Below the pieces are notes generated by a model. The model saw nothing but the letters and a program-made list of their open reading frames with translations, was not told where the DNA came from and did not search any database. A stretch of DNA of 64,000 nucleotides from Phenylobacterium sp. (lineage in GTDB: Bacteria > Pseudomonadota > Alphaproteobacteria > Caulobacterales > Caulobacteraceae), in the NCBI RefSeq assembly GCF_019636135.1, contig NZ_JAHBYD010000011.1, forward strand, positions 1-64,000. Reading direction: 5' to 3'. Position numbers and translations under genes: made by a program. Shown here piece by piece: positions 52,346 through 61,822 of the stretch (position 1 is the stretch's first letter; every line of letters starts with the position of its first letter).

Positions 52346-53608
52346 TTGGCGGCTTCCAGATCGGCGGCGGGATCGCGAGGCCGCCCTTCTCAGCGCGATG
52401 GTCGGGTGGAACGGGCCCTGGACGCGGCCGCCTACGTACTCAACGCCGATGGCCTCACCTACGCGTCGCTCGAAGGCGTCGCCACGGCCCTGGGCATCAC
52501 CAAGAGCGCGCTCTACTACTATTTCCGCAGCAAGGAAGACCTCGTCTACAAGAGCTACCTGCGCACCTGCCAGGTTTGGATCCGGGCCGTCGAGGGCGCG
52601 GCCGGTCGCGGCGGCGCCGGGCGCGAGCGCTTCGAGGCCTACGTCCGCTCACGGCTCTCGGTCGACAATCCGCCGGTGGCCTTCGTGGGCGAGATCGACT
52701 TCCTGGCGCCGTCCCATCGGAACGAGATTTTCGCGCTGGAGCGCCGGCACGATCATGCGTTGCGGGGCCTGCTGAGCGAAGGCGTCGCTGACGGCAGCCT
52801 GACGATGCCCGACGTGGGGGTCGTCAATCACTCGGTCATCGGGGCGCTGAACTGGATCCTTGTCTGGCTCCGACCGGGCAAGGGGGAAATGACTCCGGAC
52901 ATCATCGGGGAGGCCTTTCTCGACCTCTTCCTGAACGGCCTGGCGCGCAGCGGCCGGAGAAGCGCGGCCGACCTGCCCCCGCCGGTGCGGCTCATGGAGC
53001 CGCCGCCGGTCGCCGCCTTCGATCGCATCGAACAGGCGGCGCGGCGGCGCGAGGCGTTGGTGCGCAGCGGCTCGGAGTTCTTCAATCGCAACGGCTTCGA
53101 CAACTGCACGCTCGAGGACGTGGTCAATGGCCTCGGCATCTCGAAGAGCGCCCTCTATCACTACGTCTCCAGCAAGGAGGCGCTCCTGCACGCGGCCTAC
53201 GATCGATCGCTGGAGAAGACCGAGCTCGTCATGACCACCATCGACGACGATCCCGGTGATGGGCTCGCCAAGATCATGCGCACCATCGCCTCGGCCGTGG
53301 ATCTGCACGTCGGGCCGGCCGGACCCATCGCCAACTACACGCGCCTGAAGTCGCTGACGCCGGAACACGGCCGAGAGGTGCATGCACGGAGCGAGCGGCT
53401 GGAGGCGATCCTCTCGGGCTTCTTCGACCTGGGCGTCGCCGACGGCAGCGTGCGACGCATCGACACGCATCTCGCCCGCCTGGCGCTCCTCGGCGCGATC
53501 AACTCCTTGCCCAAGTGGTACGCTCCGGGGGCGCGCGTCGATGCCGACGCCGTCACCGCAAACCTGGTCCACCTGTTCATCAACGGTCTCGTCCCACGCA
53601 AGGGCTAG
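52346..53608 (+). CDS. Tandem TetR/AcrR-family regulator (two complete TetR units in one chain)
   Basis: 420 residues from a TTG start preceded by AGGAGGGG. Two TetR-type modules lie in tandem. The first HTH is at about 35-65 (LEGVATALGITKSALYYYF), followed by its ligand domain. The second HTH is at about 250-280 (LEDVVNGLGISKSALYHYV), followed by another ligand domain to the end. Normal TetR proteins are about 200 residues and dimerise. This protein could form an intrachain dimer or bridge two operators. It probably controls the surrounding receptor/hydrolase/oxidoreductase genes. Confidence 0.88.
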   Translation: MAASRSAAGSRGRPSQRDGRVERALDAAAYVLNADGLTYASLEGVATALGITKSALYYYFRSKEDLVYKSYLRTCQVWIRAVEGAAGRGGAGRERFEAYVRSRLSVDNPPVAFVGEIDFLAPSHRNEIFALERRHDHALRGLLSEGVADGSLTMPDVGVVNHSVIGALNWILVWLRPGKGEMTPDIIGEAFLDLFLNGLARSGRRSAADLPPPVRLMEPPPVAAFDRIEQAARRREALVRSGSEFFNRNGFDNCTLEDVVNGLGISKSALYHYVSSKEALLHAAYDRSLEKTELVMTTIDDDPGDGLAKIMRTIASAVDLHVGPAGPIANYTRLKSLTPEHGREVHARSERLEAILSGFFDLGVADGSVRRIDTHLARLALLGAINSLPKWYAPGARVDADAVTANLVHLFINGLVPRKG

Positions 53609-53626
53609 GGCGGCGATCTGCCCGCT

Positions 53627-54262
53627 CTAGCGCCGCCCTGTATCCAGGAAGTCGCGGGCCGAGAAGGATTCGGGCGCGGGCACCTCGACGATCGGGTCGT
53701 CGCGGTCGTCGAACTCGAGGCGGAGCGCCCTGCTCATCACCGCGTGCATGTCGTACAGGCAGGTGATGTAGGTGAACTCCATGATCTCCTCGTCGGAGAG
53801 GAAGGTCCTGAGCTTGTCGAAGACGCCCTGCGGCGTGCGGCCGCCGGCGGCCAGGCAGTCGGCGTAGGCCAGCACCGCGCGCTCCCTGTCGTCGAAGCAG
53901 TCGGCGACCTGCCAGTCCGGGATCGCGGCGATCTTCTCCTCGGGCATCTTCAGGCCCCGCATCGACTTGCAGTGCTGCGAGAAGACGAACTGGCTGCCCT
54001 TCACCCAGCCGACGCGGGTCTGGCCCAGCTCGCGCAGTTGCGGGTCCAGCCGGCGCTCGGGATTGCGGTAGAGCGCGAAGCCGCGGTTGGCGTGCTCGAG
54101 GATGTCTGGGACCAGGGCGAAGACGGTCCACCAGTCGCCGCGTGTGCCGGTGGCGGTGCCGGGCTCGGCCACCGGGTCGCGGTCGCCGAACAGGAGGTCG
54201 TAGGTCTTCCGGACGTGCTCGGACGTGGTCTCGGCGCGCGAGACCTGGCGCAGACGGGGCAT
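53627..54262 (-). CDS. Carboxymuconolactone decarboxylase (CMD) family protein
   Basis: 211 residues from the ATG at 54262, with a GAGGGAG site. The CMD/AhpD fold is seen in RELGQTRVGWVKGSQFVFSQHCKSMRG (the usual second Cys is in FSQHCK) and in FLSDEEIMEFTYITCLYDMHAVMSRA. Members include gamma-carboxymuconolactone decarboxylases and peroxidase-like proteins. It lies downstream of the oxidoreductase gene in the same minus-strand operon. The usual first CxxC cysteine is not obvious, so peroxidase activity is doubtful. Confidence 0.83.
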   Translation of the reverse strand: MPRLRQVSRAETTSEHVRKTYDLLFGDRDPVAEPGTATGTRGDWWTVFALVPDILEHANRGFALYRNPERRLDPQLRELGQTRVGWVKGSQFVFSQHCKSMRGLKMPEEKIAAIPDWQVADCFDDRERAVLAYADCLAAGGRTPQGVFDKLRTFLSDEEIMEFTYITCLYDMHAVMSRALRLEFDDRDDPIVEVPAPESFSARDFLDTGRR

Positions 54263-54282
54263 GGGCGTTCTCCCTCGGAGCC

Positions 54283-55302
54283 TCAGAATTCCAGGACGAT
54301 CTTCCCGAAGTGCTCGCCGGCAGCCATGGCGCCGAACGCGGCCTTCGCCTCGGTGAACGGGAAGACCTTGTCGACGACCGGGAAGATCTTCTTCAGGTCC
54401 ATCATGCGGCACATGGACTCGAACATGTCGCGCGAGCCGACGGAGAGGCCTTGCAGCTTCGCCGAGTTGCCGATCAGCGCCGCCGGGTTGAACGGGTCGC
54501 CCGCGCCCGCCACGACGCCGATGACGGCGATGTGGCCGCCGATCCGGACGGCGCGCATGCTCTCCTGGATCGTGCCGCCGCCGCCCACCTCCATGATGAA
54601 GTCGGCGCCGCGGCCGTTCGTGGCCTCGCGCACCGGCTTCGACCAGGCCGGGGTGGCCCGGTAGTTCACGACGTGGTCGGCTCCGAGCTCCCTGGCCCGT
54701 TCCAGCTTGGCGTCGGACGACGAGGTGATCAGCGTGCGCAGGCCCGCCGCATGCGCGAACTGGAGGCCGAAGATCGAGACGCCGCCGGTCCCCTGCAGCA
54801 CCACCGTGTCGCCGGGCTCCAGCCGCGCGTCGGCGAAGAGGCCGCGCCAGGCGGTCAGCGCGGCGCAGGGCAGCGTGGCGACCTCGTTGTCGCTGAGGTA
54901 CTCGGGGACCTTCGACAGGCCGTGCTCGGAGAAGGTCTGCAATTCCGAGCCCGCGCCGGGGATCGGGAAGCCCAGGGCCGTGACCACCTTCTCCAGGCTG
55001 GGCGGACCCGAGATCCAGCCCTGGAAGAACAGCGTGGCCACGCGATCGCCGGCCTTGAAGCGGGTGACGCCCTCGCCCACCGCCTCGACATGGCCGCAGC
55101 CGTCGGAGAAGGGGGTGATCACGTCGGTGGTCTGGCTGGGCGCACGGCCATACATGCCGTTGACCATCAAGAGGTCGCGGTAGTTCAGCGACACCGCTTT
55201 CATCCGCACCAGCACCTGGCCGGGGCCGGGCGTCGGGGCCGGCTTCTCCACCACCTGGATGGCGTCCAGCCCCCACGGGGCGGAGACGTTCAGTGCGCGC
55301 AT
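54283..55302 (-). CDS. Medium-chain NAD(P)-dependent alcohol dehydrogenase/quinone oxidoreductase
   Basis: 339 residues from the ATG at 55302; the longer frame to 55446 is not needed. GroES-like N-domain (VLVRMKAVSLNYRDLLMVNGMYG, PFSDGCGHVEAVGEGVTRFKAGDRVA), then a Rossmann domain (TVVLQGTGGVSIFGLQFAHAAG). The structural-zinc cysteine cluster of classical ADHs is missing, as in zinc-independent quinone oxidoreductases. It is the first gene of a two-gene operon with the CMD protein. Confidence 0.88.
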   Translation of the reverse strand: MRALNVSAPWGLDAIQVVEKPAPTPGPGQVLVRMKAVSLNYRDLLMVNGMYGRAPSQTTDVITPFSDGCGHVEAVGEGVTRFKAGDRVATLFFQGWISGPPSLEKVVTALGFPIPGAGSELQTFSEHGLSKVPEYLSDNEVATLPCAALTAWRGLFADARLEPGDTVVLQGTGGVSIFGLQFAHAAGLRTLITSSSDAKLERARELGADHVVNYRATPAWSKPVREATNGRGADFIMEVGGGGTIQESMRAVRIGGHIAVIGVVAGAGDPFNPAALIGNSAKLQGLSVGSRDMFESMCRMMDLKKIFPVVDKVFPFTEAKAAFGAMAAGEHFGKIVLEF

Positions 55303-55482
55303 GCGGACCCTCCGGGGCGCTAGTTGGCGCCGCCATCCGGCGCCTCGCAAGCATGCCGCTACGTCAGGCCCGAACCCGCGGCAAAACGGGTTTGTCGCCC
55401 GCACAGGTGTCGGGCTCGGCCTCGGACATGAGCGGCAATCGACCACCCCATACGTCAGAAGGGACGGAGCCCGGGAACCGGG

Positions 55483-57051
55483 TCAGATCATGCTGCAGAA
55501 CGGGGCGTGCGGCCCCTGCCCCTTGCAGGCGTCGGGCTTGGTCCTGGTCGCCTTCCAGTACTTCATTAGGCCGAGTTGCCCGGCCGCCGCCGGAAAGCCC
55601 GGATCGCTCAGGGTGGCGCGCATGCCGGGGTACCAGAAGATCGAGGGGCCCGGGTATCTCTGGGCCGCGAGGCGGCTGGCGATGCGGAAGGCGTCGTGGG
55701 TCGCGCCGAGGTCGCCGAGCAGCAGGGCGACGTCGTCGTTCTGCTGGTCCTCCGGCAACGCGCGGAGGGCCTGCACGGCCTCCCTGGCCGCGGCGCTTCC
55801 CAACGCCCGCGCGCGATAGCCCGCCACCAGGGCGCTGCGTTGCTGGTCCGGCATGGCGAGCGCGGGGTCGAGCAGGGCGTCGGCGTCGCCCATCGCCGTC
55901 GCCTTGTACCGCATGATCCTCGCCGCGAAGCCGGCGTCCGGCGCCAGTTGGATGGCCGCATCGTAGAACGGCCGCGCCTCGTCGGCCTTGCCCGCCTCCA
56001 CCAGCACGTCGGCCAGCGTCAGCGGGGTGTAGACGTACAGGGCCAGCATGTCGTTGGCCTGGCGCAGTTGCTCGACCGCCTCGGTCACGCGCCCGACGTT
56101 CGCCAGCATCGTGCCGTACTGATGATACTCGCACCCGCAATCGAGGCGGCGGGCCCCGACGGCGCGCTTCAGCAGGTCTTCCCGGGCGATCCAGTCGTTC
56201 CGGTCCACCAGCATGGACTTGATGTAGAGGGCCTCGCTGTTGCGGCTGTCCAGCGCCAGCGCCTTGTCGGCGGCCTCGCGTCCGGCGGCGCGGGCGGCGT
56301 CGCCGGCCGGGCCGTCGCCCGCGCTGGAGTCGACCTTCCAGTACGCGCCGGCGACGGCGGCCCAGCCCCAGGAGAAATCCGGGGCGGCGGCGACCACGCG
56401 CTGAGCGGGGACGAGGGCCTTGCGCCCCTCCCTCATGTCGGGATGCCAGTGCCCGCGGCAGAACTGCATGTAGTCCCTCAGGACCGCGTCAGGCAGGGGC
56501 TTCTGGTAGGTGGAAGCGCCGAACAGCCCGCAGCGGACCACGTTGCCGGCGTCCACGGCGATGTGGCGCGGCACCTTCGCGGCCTCGGCGCCGTCGTAGT
56601 CGAACGTCTCGCTCCAGAGGGTGGCGCCGGACCGCTCGTTCGTGAGGCGGGTGATGACGCGGATGGTGGGGCCGTCGTACTGGATCGTGCCGCCCAGGGC
56701 GTAGGCTGGCGCCGGGCCCCGCGCAGGGGCCGACGCCGTGGAGACGCCGACGACGCCGTCGGCGTTGAAGGCCGCGGCGATCTCGGAATCCACCGTGGCG
56801 CGAAGGGTCGGCGACAGGTCGGGCGACAGGAGCTGGAAGCCGGCGAGGCGCACCGTCATGCTGTGCGGGCCCGCCGTCGACGGGCGCAACTGCCACCAGG
56901 CGGCGGCCGCGACCAGCAGGGCGAGGCCCGCGACCGCGGCGAGGACGGCAGGGCGACGGACCGCGGTCGCGATGCGGCCGAGGGCCGAGGGCGGCGGCGC
57001 GAGGGCGGCGCGGCCAGTCTCGTCGCTGACGGGTTCCGGTTCGCTCACCAC
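55483..57051 (-). CDS. Membrane-anchored TPR-type protein of unknown function
   Basis: About 522 residues with a GTG start (57051 or 57048). A short cytoplasmic N-terminus and one membrane segment (about 35-53) precede a periplasmic part. The first part (about 62-160) resembles the TolB-N-like domain often paired with CadC-type regulators (AYALGGTIQYDGPTIRVITRLTN). It is followed by helical TPR-like repeats (about 200-440). The N-terminal winged helix of CadC-like proteins is absent. It may be a truncated relative of adenylate-cyclase/CadC-associated TPR proteins. No clear function. Confidence 0.7.
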   Translation of the reverse strand: MVSEPEPVSDETGRAALAPPPSALGRIATAVRRPAVLAAVAGLALLVAAAAWWQLRPSTAGPHSMTVRLAGFQLLSPDLSPTLRATVDSEIAAAFNADGVVGVSTASAPARGPAPAYALGGTIQYDGPTIRVITRLTNERSGATLWSETFDYDGAEAAKVPRHIAVDAGNVVRCGLFGASTYQKPLPDAVLRDYMQFCRGHWHPDMREGRKALVPAQRVVAAAPDFSWGWAAVAGAYWKVDSSAGDGPAGDAARAAGREAADKALALDSRNSEALYIKSMLVDRNDWIAREDLLKRAVGARRLDCGCEYHQYGTMLANVGRVTEAVEQLRQANDMLALYVYTPLTLADVLVEAGKADEARPFYDAAIQLAPDAGFAARIMRYKATAMGDADALLDPALAMPDQQRSALVAGYRARALGSAAAREAVQALRALPEDQQNDDVALLLGDLGATHDAFRIASRLAAQRYPGPSIFWYPGMRATLSDPGFPAAAGQLGLMKYWKATRTKPDACKGQGPHAPFCSMI

Positions 57052-57106
57052 ACGCCCCTTGCCGGGAAGCCGGAAACCTATGGACGTTTTCCGCCGCTGA
57101 GAAGCC

Positions 57107-58273
57107 CTACGCCGGGTCCAGGCGGCGCACGCCGTAGAGCCTGAGCGCGCCGACCAGGCCGGCGAGGCACATGGCGGTCATCAGGACGTAGCCGTGGGCG
57201 CCGTAGCGGTCGAAGAGCGGGCCCGACGCCATGGTGGCGAGGCCGGCCAGGACACCGCCGGAAAGGGCGGAGTTGACGGCCTGGGCGGCGGAGGCGTTGC
57301 GGGGGGTCGAGAGGCGCTCGACCAGTTGCAGCGAGGCGATGAAGGTGGCGGCGTAGCTGAAGACGTGCAGGGCCTGCAGCGGGAACACCAGCCAGAGCGG
57401 CGGGGCGAAGGCGTAGGCGGTCCAGCGGATCAGGGCCGCGCCGCCGCCCAGCATCAGCAGGTTGCGGGGCCCGATGCGCCGCCGCCAGGGCTCCATCCAC
57501 CACAGGAACGCCACCTCGGCGGCGACGCCGACGCCCCAGAGCACGCCGGTCAGGCCCTCGGGGACGCCCTGCTGCTTCCAGGTGAGGGTGGAGAAGCTGT
57601 AGTAGAAGGCGTGCGACGACTGGATGAGGCCGCAGGCCAGCGCGGCGGTCATGAAGGCGGGGTCGCGCAGCAGGGCGCCCAGGCCCGCGAACCGGTCGGC
57701 GGCGGGCGCGGGAAGCACGCCCTCCTCATGCACCGGGTCGGGCGGGAGCAGGTAGCGCGCGCCCAGCGCCGTCAGCGAGACCGCCGCCGTGATCCAGACC
57801 AGCACCAGCTCGGGCGATCCCCAGGTCAGCACCGCGCCCATGACGACGTTGGCGACGATGAAGGCGACCGAGCCGATGCCGCGCGGCCAGCCGTAGTTGA
57901 AGCCGTCGCGCCGGGCGCGGGCGAGCACGATCACATCGGTCAGCGGCGACATCGTCGAGAAGGCCGACGAGGCGGCGAACCAGACCAGCGTCCAGCCCAG
58001 GAAGCCGAGCGGCAGCGCCATCAGGGCGTAGGCGACCGCCACGCCCAGGCTCATGAAGATCAGCGCCGTGCGCCGCAGCCGGAAGCTGTCGGCCCAGACG
58101 GCCAGCAGCGGCGCGGTCAACGCCCGCGCCAGCATCGGCAGCGACAGGATCAGCCCGATCTGCGCCCCCGACAGCCCCCGCTCGGCGAACCATACCGGCA
58201 TGTACGGCGAGGCCGCGCCCGTGCCGACGAAGATCGCCGAATAGAAGAGCCCGAGGCGGACCGGGAGCGACAT
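57107..58273 (-). CDS. MFS transporter (phenylpropionate-permease/HcaT-like)
   Basis: 388 residues, 12 membrane segments. The family start LGLFYSAIFVGTGAASPYMPVWF and the RALTAPLLAVWADSF loop are typical of the MFS_1-like group that includes the 3-phenylpropionate transporter HcaT and nucleoside permeases. The substrate is unknown. It is separated by 55 nt from the TPR-type gene and is probably cotranscribed with it. Confidence 0.87.
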   Translation of the reverse strand: MSLPVRLGLFYSAIFVGTGAASPYMPVWFAERGLSGAQIGLILSLPMLARALTAPLLAVWADSFRLRRTALIFMSLGVAVAYALMALPLGFLGWTLVWFAASSAFSTMSPLTDVIVLARARRDGFNYGWPRGIGSVAFIVANVVMGAVLTWGSPELVLVWITAAVSLTALGARYLLPPDPVHEEGVLPAPAADRFAGLGALLRDPAFMTAALACGLIQSSHAFYYSFSTLTWKQQGVPEGLTGVLWGVGVAAEVAFLWWMEPWRRRIGPRNLLMLGGGAALIRWTAYAFAPPLWLVFPLQALHVFSYAATFIASLQLVERLSTPRNASAAQAVNSALSGGVLAGLATMASGPLFDRYGAHGYVLMTAMCLAGLVGALRLYGVRRLDPA

Positions 58274-58315
58274 GGGGCCGGGTTATACGGAGTCGCGCCC
58301 CGCTTCTCACCCTGC

Positions 58316-58476
58316 CCTTCCCCCCGAACGTCATGGCCCGGCTTGTCCGGGCCACCCATTGGGCTGTGAGGTTGGGGTTGTTTGCGGCGTGGACGCCGCG
58401 GGTCCTCCGGTCGACGCACAGCCCAATGGGTCCCCCGGACGAGCCGGGGGATGACGGGCGTTGGGATGGGGGATGA
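58316..58476. repeat. REP-like extragenic palindromic element, copy 1 (161 bp)
   Basis: About 161 bp, nearly identical to copy 2 at 58529-58690 outside a variable centre. The outer arms are inverted repeats: ACCCATTGGGCTGTG pairs perfectly with CACAGCCCAATGGGT, flanked by imperfect GTCATGGCCCGG / CCGGGGGATGAC arms. It could fold as a long hairpin. It lies upstream of both the MFS gene and the aminotransferase gene. Elements of this look occur as dispersed repeats in alphaproteobacterial genomes. Confidence 0.85.
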
Positions 58477-58528
58477 GGCGCCGTGGGGTGCGGCTCTGCC
58501 GTGGGTGCGGCCCCAGGCTAGCCGATCA

Positions 58529-58690
58529 CCTTCCCCCGAAACGTCATGGCCCGGCCTGTCCGGGCCACCCATTGGGCTGTGAGGTTGGGGGCGAGGCGCA
58601 GCTTCGCCGCCGCGGGTCCTCCGGTCGACGCACAGCCCAGTGGGTCCCCCGGACAAGCCGGGGGATGACGAGCGTTGGGATGGGGGATGA
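58529..58690. repeat. REP-like extragenic palindromic element, copy 2 (162 bp)
   Basis: A direct repeat of copy 1, 52 bp further on. The left arm reads ACCCATTGGGCTGTG and the right arm CACAGCCCAGTGGGT (one mismatch). The centre differs between copies: GTTGTTTGCGGCGTGGAC in one, GCGAGGCGCAGCTTCGCC in the other. Both copies share a GCGTTGGGATGGGGGATGA tail. The pair occupies most of the 469-bp divergent gap 58274-58742. Confidence 0.85.
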
Positions 58691-58742
58691 CGGGCGGAGC
58701 GGCATGGCTCTAAGGTGCCTGAACAACGATAAGGAGGCCGTC

Positions 58743-60020
58743 ATGAGCCGCGCCAACAGCCGGGACCGGGAGCTGCGTGAGCGGGCGGCCGCGGTGATCC
58801 CGGGCGGGATGTTCGGGCACCAGGCGGTGGGGCTGCTGCCCGACGACTATCCGCAGTTCTTCCAGCGGGGCGAAGGCGCCCACATCTGGGACGCGGACGC
58901 GAACCGCTACCTCGACTTCATGTGCGCCTACGGGCCGAACCTGTTCGGCTATGCGAACCCCGAGATCGACGCGGCGTTCGTGCGCCAACTGGGCCTCGGC
59001 GACACGCTGACGGGGCCGACGGGGCTGATGGTGGAGCTGGCCGAGGCGCTGGTGGGCATGGTCAGCCACGCCGACTGGGCGATCTTCTGCAAGAACGGGA
59101 CGGACGCCACGACCATGGCGCTGACCACCGCGCGGGCGCACACGAAGAAGAAGACCGTGGTGCGGGCGAAGGGCGCCTACCACGGGGCGGCGCCCTGGTG
59201 CGTGCCCAGGCCTTCGGGGGTGATCGAGAGCGACCGGGCGCACCAGATCCTCTACGACTACAACGACGTGGCCAGCCTGGAGGCGGCCGTGGCCGAGGCG
59301 GGCGACGACCTGGCCGCCGTGTTCGCCGCGCCCTTCAAGCACGACGCCTTCATCGACCAGGCCGACCCGGACCCGGCCTATGCGCGGCGCGCACGGGAGC
59401 TGTGCGACGCCACCGGGGCGCTCCTGGTGGTCGATGAGGTGCGGGCGGGCTTCCGGCTGTCGCGCGACTGCTCGTGGGAGAGGCTGGGCGTGCGGCCCGA
59501 CCTCACGTCATGGGGCAAGTGCGTGGCCAACGGGCACCCCCTGTCGGTGCTGCTGGGGAACGACAAGGCGCGCAAGGCGGCGGCCTCGATCTACGTCACC
59601 GGCTCGTTCTGGTACCAGGCGGCGACGATGGCGGCGGCCCTGGAGACGCTCAGGCTGATCCGCGAGACGGACTACCTGGAGCGGATCACGGCGCTGGGCG
59701 AGCGGCTGCGCGGCGGGCTGGCCGAGCGGGCGGCCGCGGCGGGCTTCGGCTTGCGGCAGACCGGGCCGGGCGTGATGCCGCTGTTCCTGTTCGACGACGA
59801 CCCGGACCTGCGCAAGGGCTTCTGCTGGTCGTCGGAGATGCTGAGCCGCGGCGTCTACGTCCACCCGTGGCACAACATGTTCCTGTGCGCGGCGATGACC
59901 GAGGCCGATATCGACGTCGCGCTGGACGCCGCCGAGGGCGCGTTCGGGGCGCTGAAGCAACAGGTGCGCGATCTCACCCCTGTCGAGAAGATGGCCTTCC
60001 TTTCCGCCGGAGCCCGCTAG
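58743..60020 (+). CDS. Class III aminotransferase (glutamate-1-semialdehyde aminomutase-like)
   Basis: 425 residues from the ATG at 58743, with an AAGGAGG site. PLP fold-type I: FCKNGTDATTMALTTAR, RAKGAYHGAAPW, LLVVDEVRAGFRLS (Asp for the PLP nitrogen) and SWGKCVANGHPLS with the Schiff-base Lys. It resembles HemL but lacks genome context for tetrapyrroles. An amidase starts at the next base, so the pair may degrade an amide or amino compound. Confidence 0.9.
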   Translation: MSRANSRDRELRERAAAVIPGGMFGHQAVGLLPDDYPQFFQRGEGAHIWDADANRYLDFMCAYGPNLFGYANPEIDAAFVRQLGLGDTLTGPTGLMVELAEALVGMVSHADWAIFCKNGTDATTMALTTARAHTKKKTVVRAKGAYHGAAPWCVPRPSGVIESDRAHQILYDYNDVASLEAAVAEAGDDLAAVFAAPFKHDAFIDQADPDPAYARRARELCDATGALLVVDEVRAGFRLSRDCSWERLGVRPDLTSWGKCVANGHPLSVLLGNDKARKAAASIYVTGSFWYQAATMAAALETLRLIRETDYLERITALGERLRGGLAERAAAAGFGLRQTGPGVMPLFLFDDDPDLRKGFCWSSEMLSRGVYVHPWHNMFLCAAMTEADIDVALDAAEGAFGALKQQVRDLTPVEKMAFLSAGAR

Positions 60021-61442
60021 ATGGACGACTATCCGAACTACGACGGCCTGGGCCTGGCCGAGCTGGTGAAGGGCAAGCAGGTCTCGCCGGCCGAGCTGGT
60101 GGAGGCCGCCATCGCGCGGGCCGAGCGGCACAACCCGACGCTCAACGCCATCGTCTACGAGGGCTACGAGGACGCGCGCAGGCAGGCGAAGGGCGCCCTG
60201 CCCGACGGACCGTTCACCGGCGTGCCGTTCCTGATCAAGGACCTGGGCATCTCGGTGGCCGGCTGGCCGCGCAGCCACGGAAGCCGGTTCGGCAACCTGG
60301 TCGACGCCGAGGACACCGGCCTGATGCGCCGCTATCGCAGCTCGGGCGTCATCCCGCTCGGCAAGACCAACACGCCCGAATACGGCATCACCGGCACGAC
60401 CGAGAGCGCGCGGCTGGGGCCGTGCCGCAACCCCTGGGACCCGAACCGCATCGCCGGCGGCTCGTCGGGCGGGTCGGCGAGCGCGGTGGCGGCGGGGATC
60501 GTGCCGCTGGCGCATGCGAGCGACGGGCTGGGCTCGATCCGCATCCCGGCGGCGTGCTGCGGGCTGGTGGGCCTGAAGGTGACGCGCGACCGCAACCCGA
60601 ACCTGCCCGACGGCTACGACTACGCCATGGGCAACGTGGTGGACCACGTGGTGAGCCGCACGGTGCGCGACAGCGCCGCCATGCTGGACGTGACCGGCGT
60701 GCCCGAGCCCGGCTCGCCCTACCCGGCCCCGCCGAAGGAGCGGCCGTACGTCGAGGAGATCACGCGGAGCCCCGGCAGGCTGCGGATCGCCTGGTCGTCG
60801 GAGACGCCGTCGGGCCGGCCGATCGACGCCGAGATCCAGGCCGCGCTGGAGCGGACGGCGGCGCTGCTGAAGGGGCTCGGCCACGAGGTGTTCGAGAAGG
60901 GCCTGGGCGTCGACTACCGCGCCCTCTACGCCTCGCGCGGCGCGGCGGCGGCGGCCAACTTCGCGGCCGGCATGCAGCGGCTGATCGAGGAGGTGGGCCG
61001 CGAGCCGGAGCCGGGCGAGCTGGAGCCGCTGACCTGGGCCTCGCTGAAGGCCGGCCGCCGCCAGACCGGCGCCGACGTCATGCGCTCGCTGCAGGACACC
61101 CGGATGCTGGTGCGCGAGGTGCTGGGCTTCTTCGAGGACGTCGACGTCTACCTGACGCCGGTGCTGGGCACGCCGCTGCCGGAGATCGGCCATATCGACC
61201 CGGTGAACCTGGAGCCCCGGGAGGTGAACCGCCGCCAGGGCCGCGTCTTCCCGTTCACGCCGCCGTTCAACTACTCGGGCCAGCCGTCGATGAGCCTGCC
61301 GCTGGAGACGGACGCGAACGGCCTGCCCATCGGCATGATGTTCACGGCCCGCTACGCGGACGAGGCCACCCTCTTCCGACTCGCCGCGCAACTTGAGAAG
61401 GAGGCCCCCTGGGCGGATCGTCGCCCGCAGGTGTGGGGCTGA
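60021..61442 (+). CDS. Amidase-signature family amidase
   Basis: 473 residues, starting immediately after the aminotransferase stop. The Ser-cisSer-Lys triad is visible: Lys in [10 protein letters not shown] (about 75), cis-Ser in [15 protein letters not shown] (about 150) and the nucleophile Ser in [19 protein letters not shown] (about 175). It hydrolyses amide bonds; the substrate is unknown. It overlaps the DUF423 gene by 1 nt. Confidence 0.93.
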   Translation: MDDYPNYDGLGLAELVKGKQVSPAELVEAAIARAERHNPTLNAIVYEGYEDARRQAKGALPDGPFTGVPFLIKDLGISVAGWPRSHGSRFGNLVDAEDTGLMRRYRSSGVIPLGKTNTPEYGITGTTESARLGPCRNPWDPNRIAGGSSGGSASAVAAGIVPLAHASDGLGSIRIPAACCGLVGLKVTRDRNPNLPDGYDYAMGNVVDHVVSRTVRDSAAMLDVTGVPEPGSPYPAPPKERPYVEEITRSPGRLRIAWSSETPSGRPIDAEIQAALERTAALLKGLGHEVFEKGLGVDYRALYASRGAAAAANFAAGMQRLIEEVGREPEPGELEPLTWASLKAGRRQTGADVMRSLQDTRMLVREVLGFFEDVDVYLTPVLGTPLPEIGHIDPVNLEPREVNRRQGRVFPFTPPFNYSGQPSMSLPLETDANGLPIGMMFTARYADEATLFRLAAQLEKEAPWADRRPQVWG

Positions 61443-61822
61443 TGGGTTTCTGGACACGGCGGAACTGGATGACGCTGGGCGCCGTGGGCGGCTTCGTGGC
61501 CGTGGCGGTGGGGGCGTTCGCGGCGCACGGCGTGCGCGACGACCCGCGCGCGGCCGAGCTGCTGCGGACGGGCGCGACCTACGGCTTCATGCACACCATG
61601 GCGACGTTCGCGAGCGCCACCTTCATGCAGGTGGGGGCGCGCCGCGCGCGGTTCGCGCCGGGGTTCTTCCTCTCGGGCGTGGCGCTGTTCTCGGGCTCGC
61701 TCTACGCGCTGGCCCTGGGGGCGCCCGACTGGGTCGGCGCGATCACGCCGGTCGGGGGCCTCCTGTTCCTGGCGGGCTGGGCGACACTGGCCTGGGCGGC
61801 CCGCGGCGTCGATCCTCACTGA
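61442..61822 (+). CDS. DUF423 family small membrane protein
   Basis: 126 residues from the ATG at 61442, overlapping the amidase stop (TGATG). Four hydrophobic segments with the DUF423 blocks AVGAFAAHGVRD, ATYGFMHTMATFA and FSGSLYALALGAPDW and an ending GGLLFLAGWATLAWAA. Function unknown, widespread in bacteria. Its end overlaps the convergent MFS gene by 7 nt. Confidence 0.88.
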   Translation: MGFWTRRNWMTLGAVGGFVAVAVGAFAAHGVRDDPRAAELLRTGATYGFMHTMATFASATFMQVGARRARFAPGFFLSGVALFSGSLYALALGAPDWVGAITPVGGLLFLAGWATLAWAARGVDPH

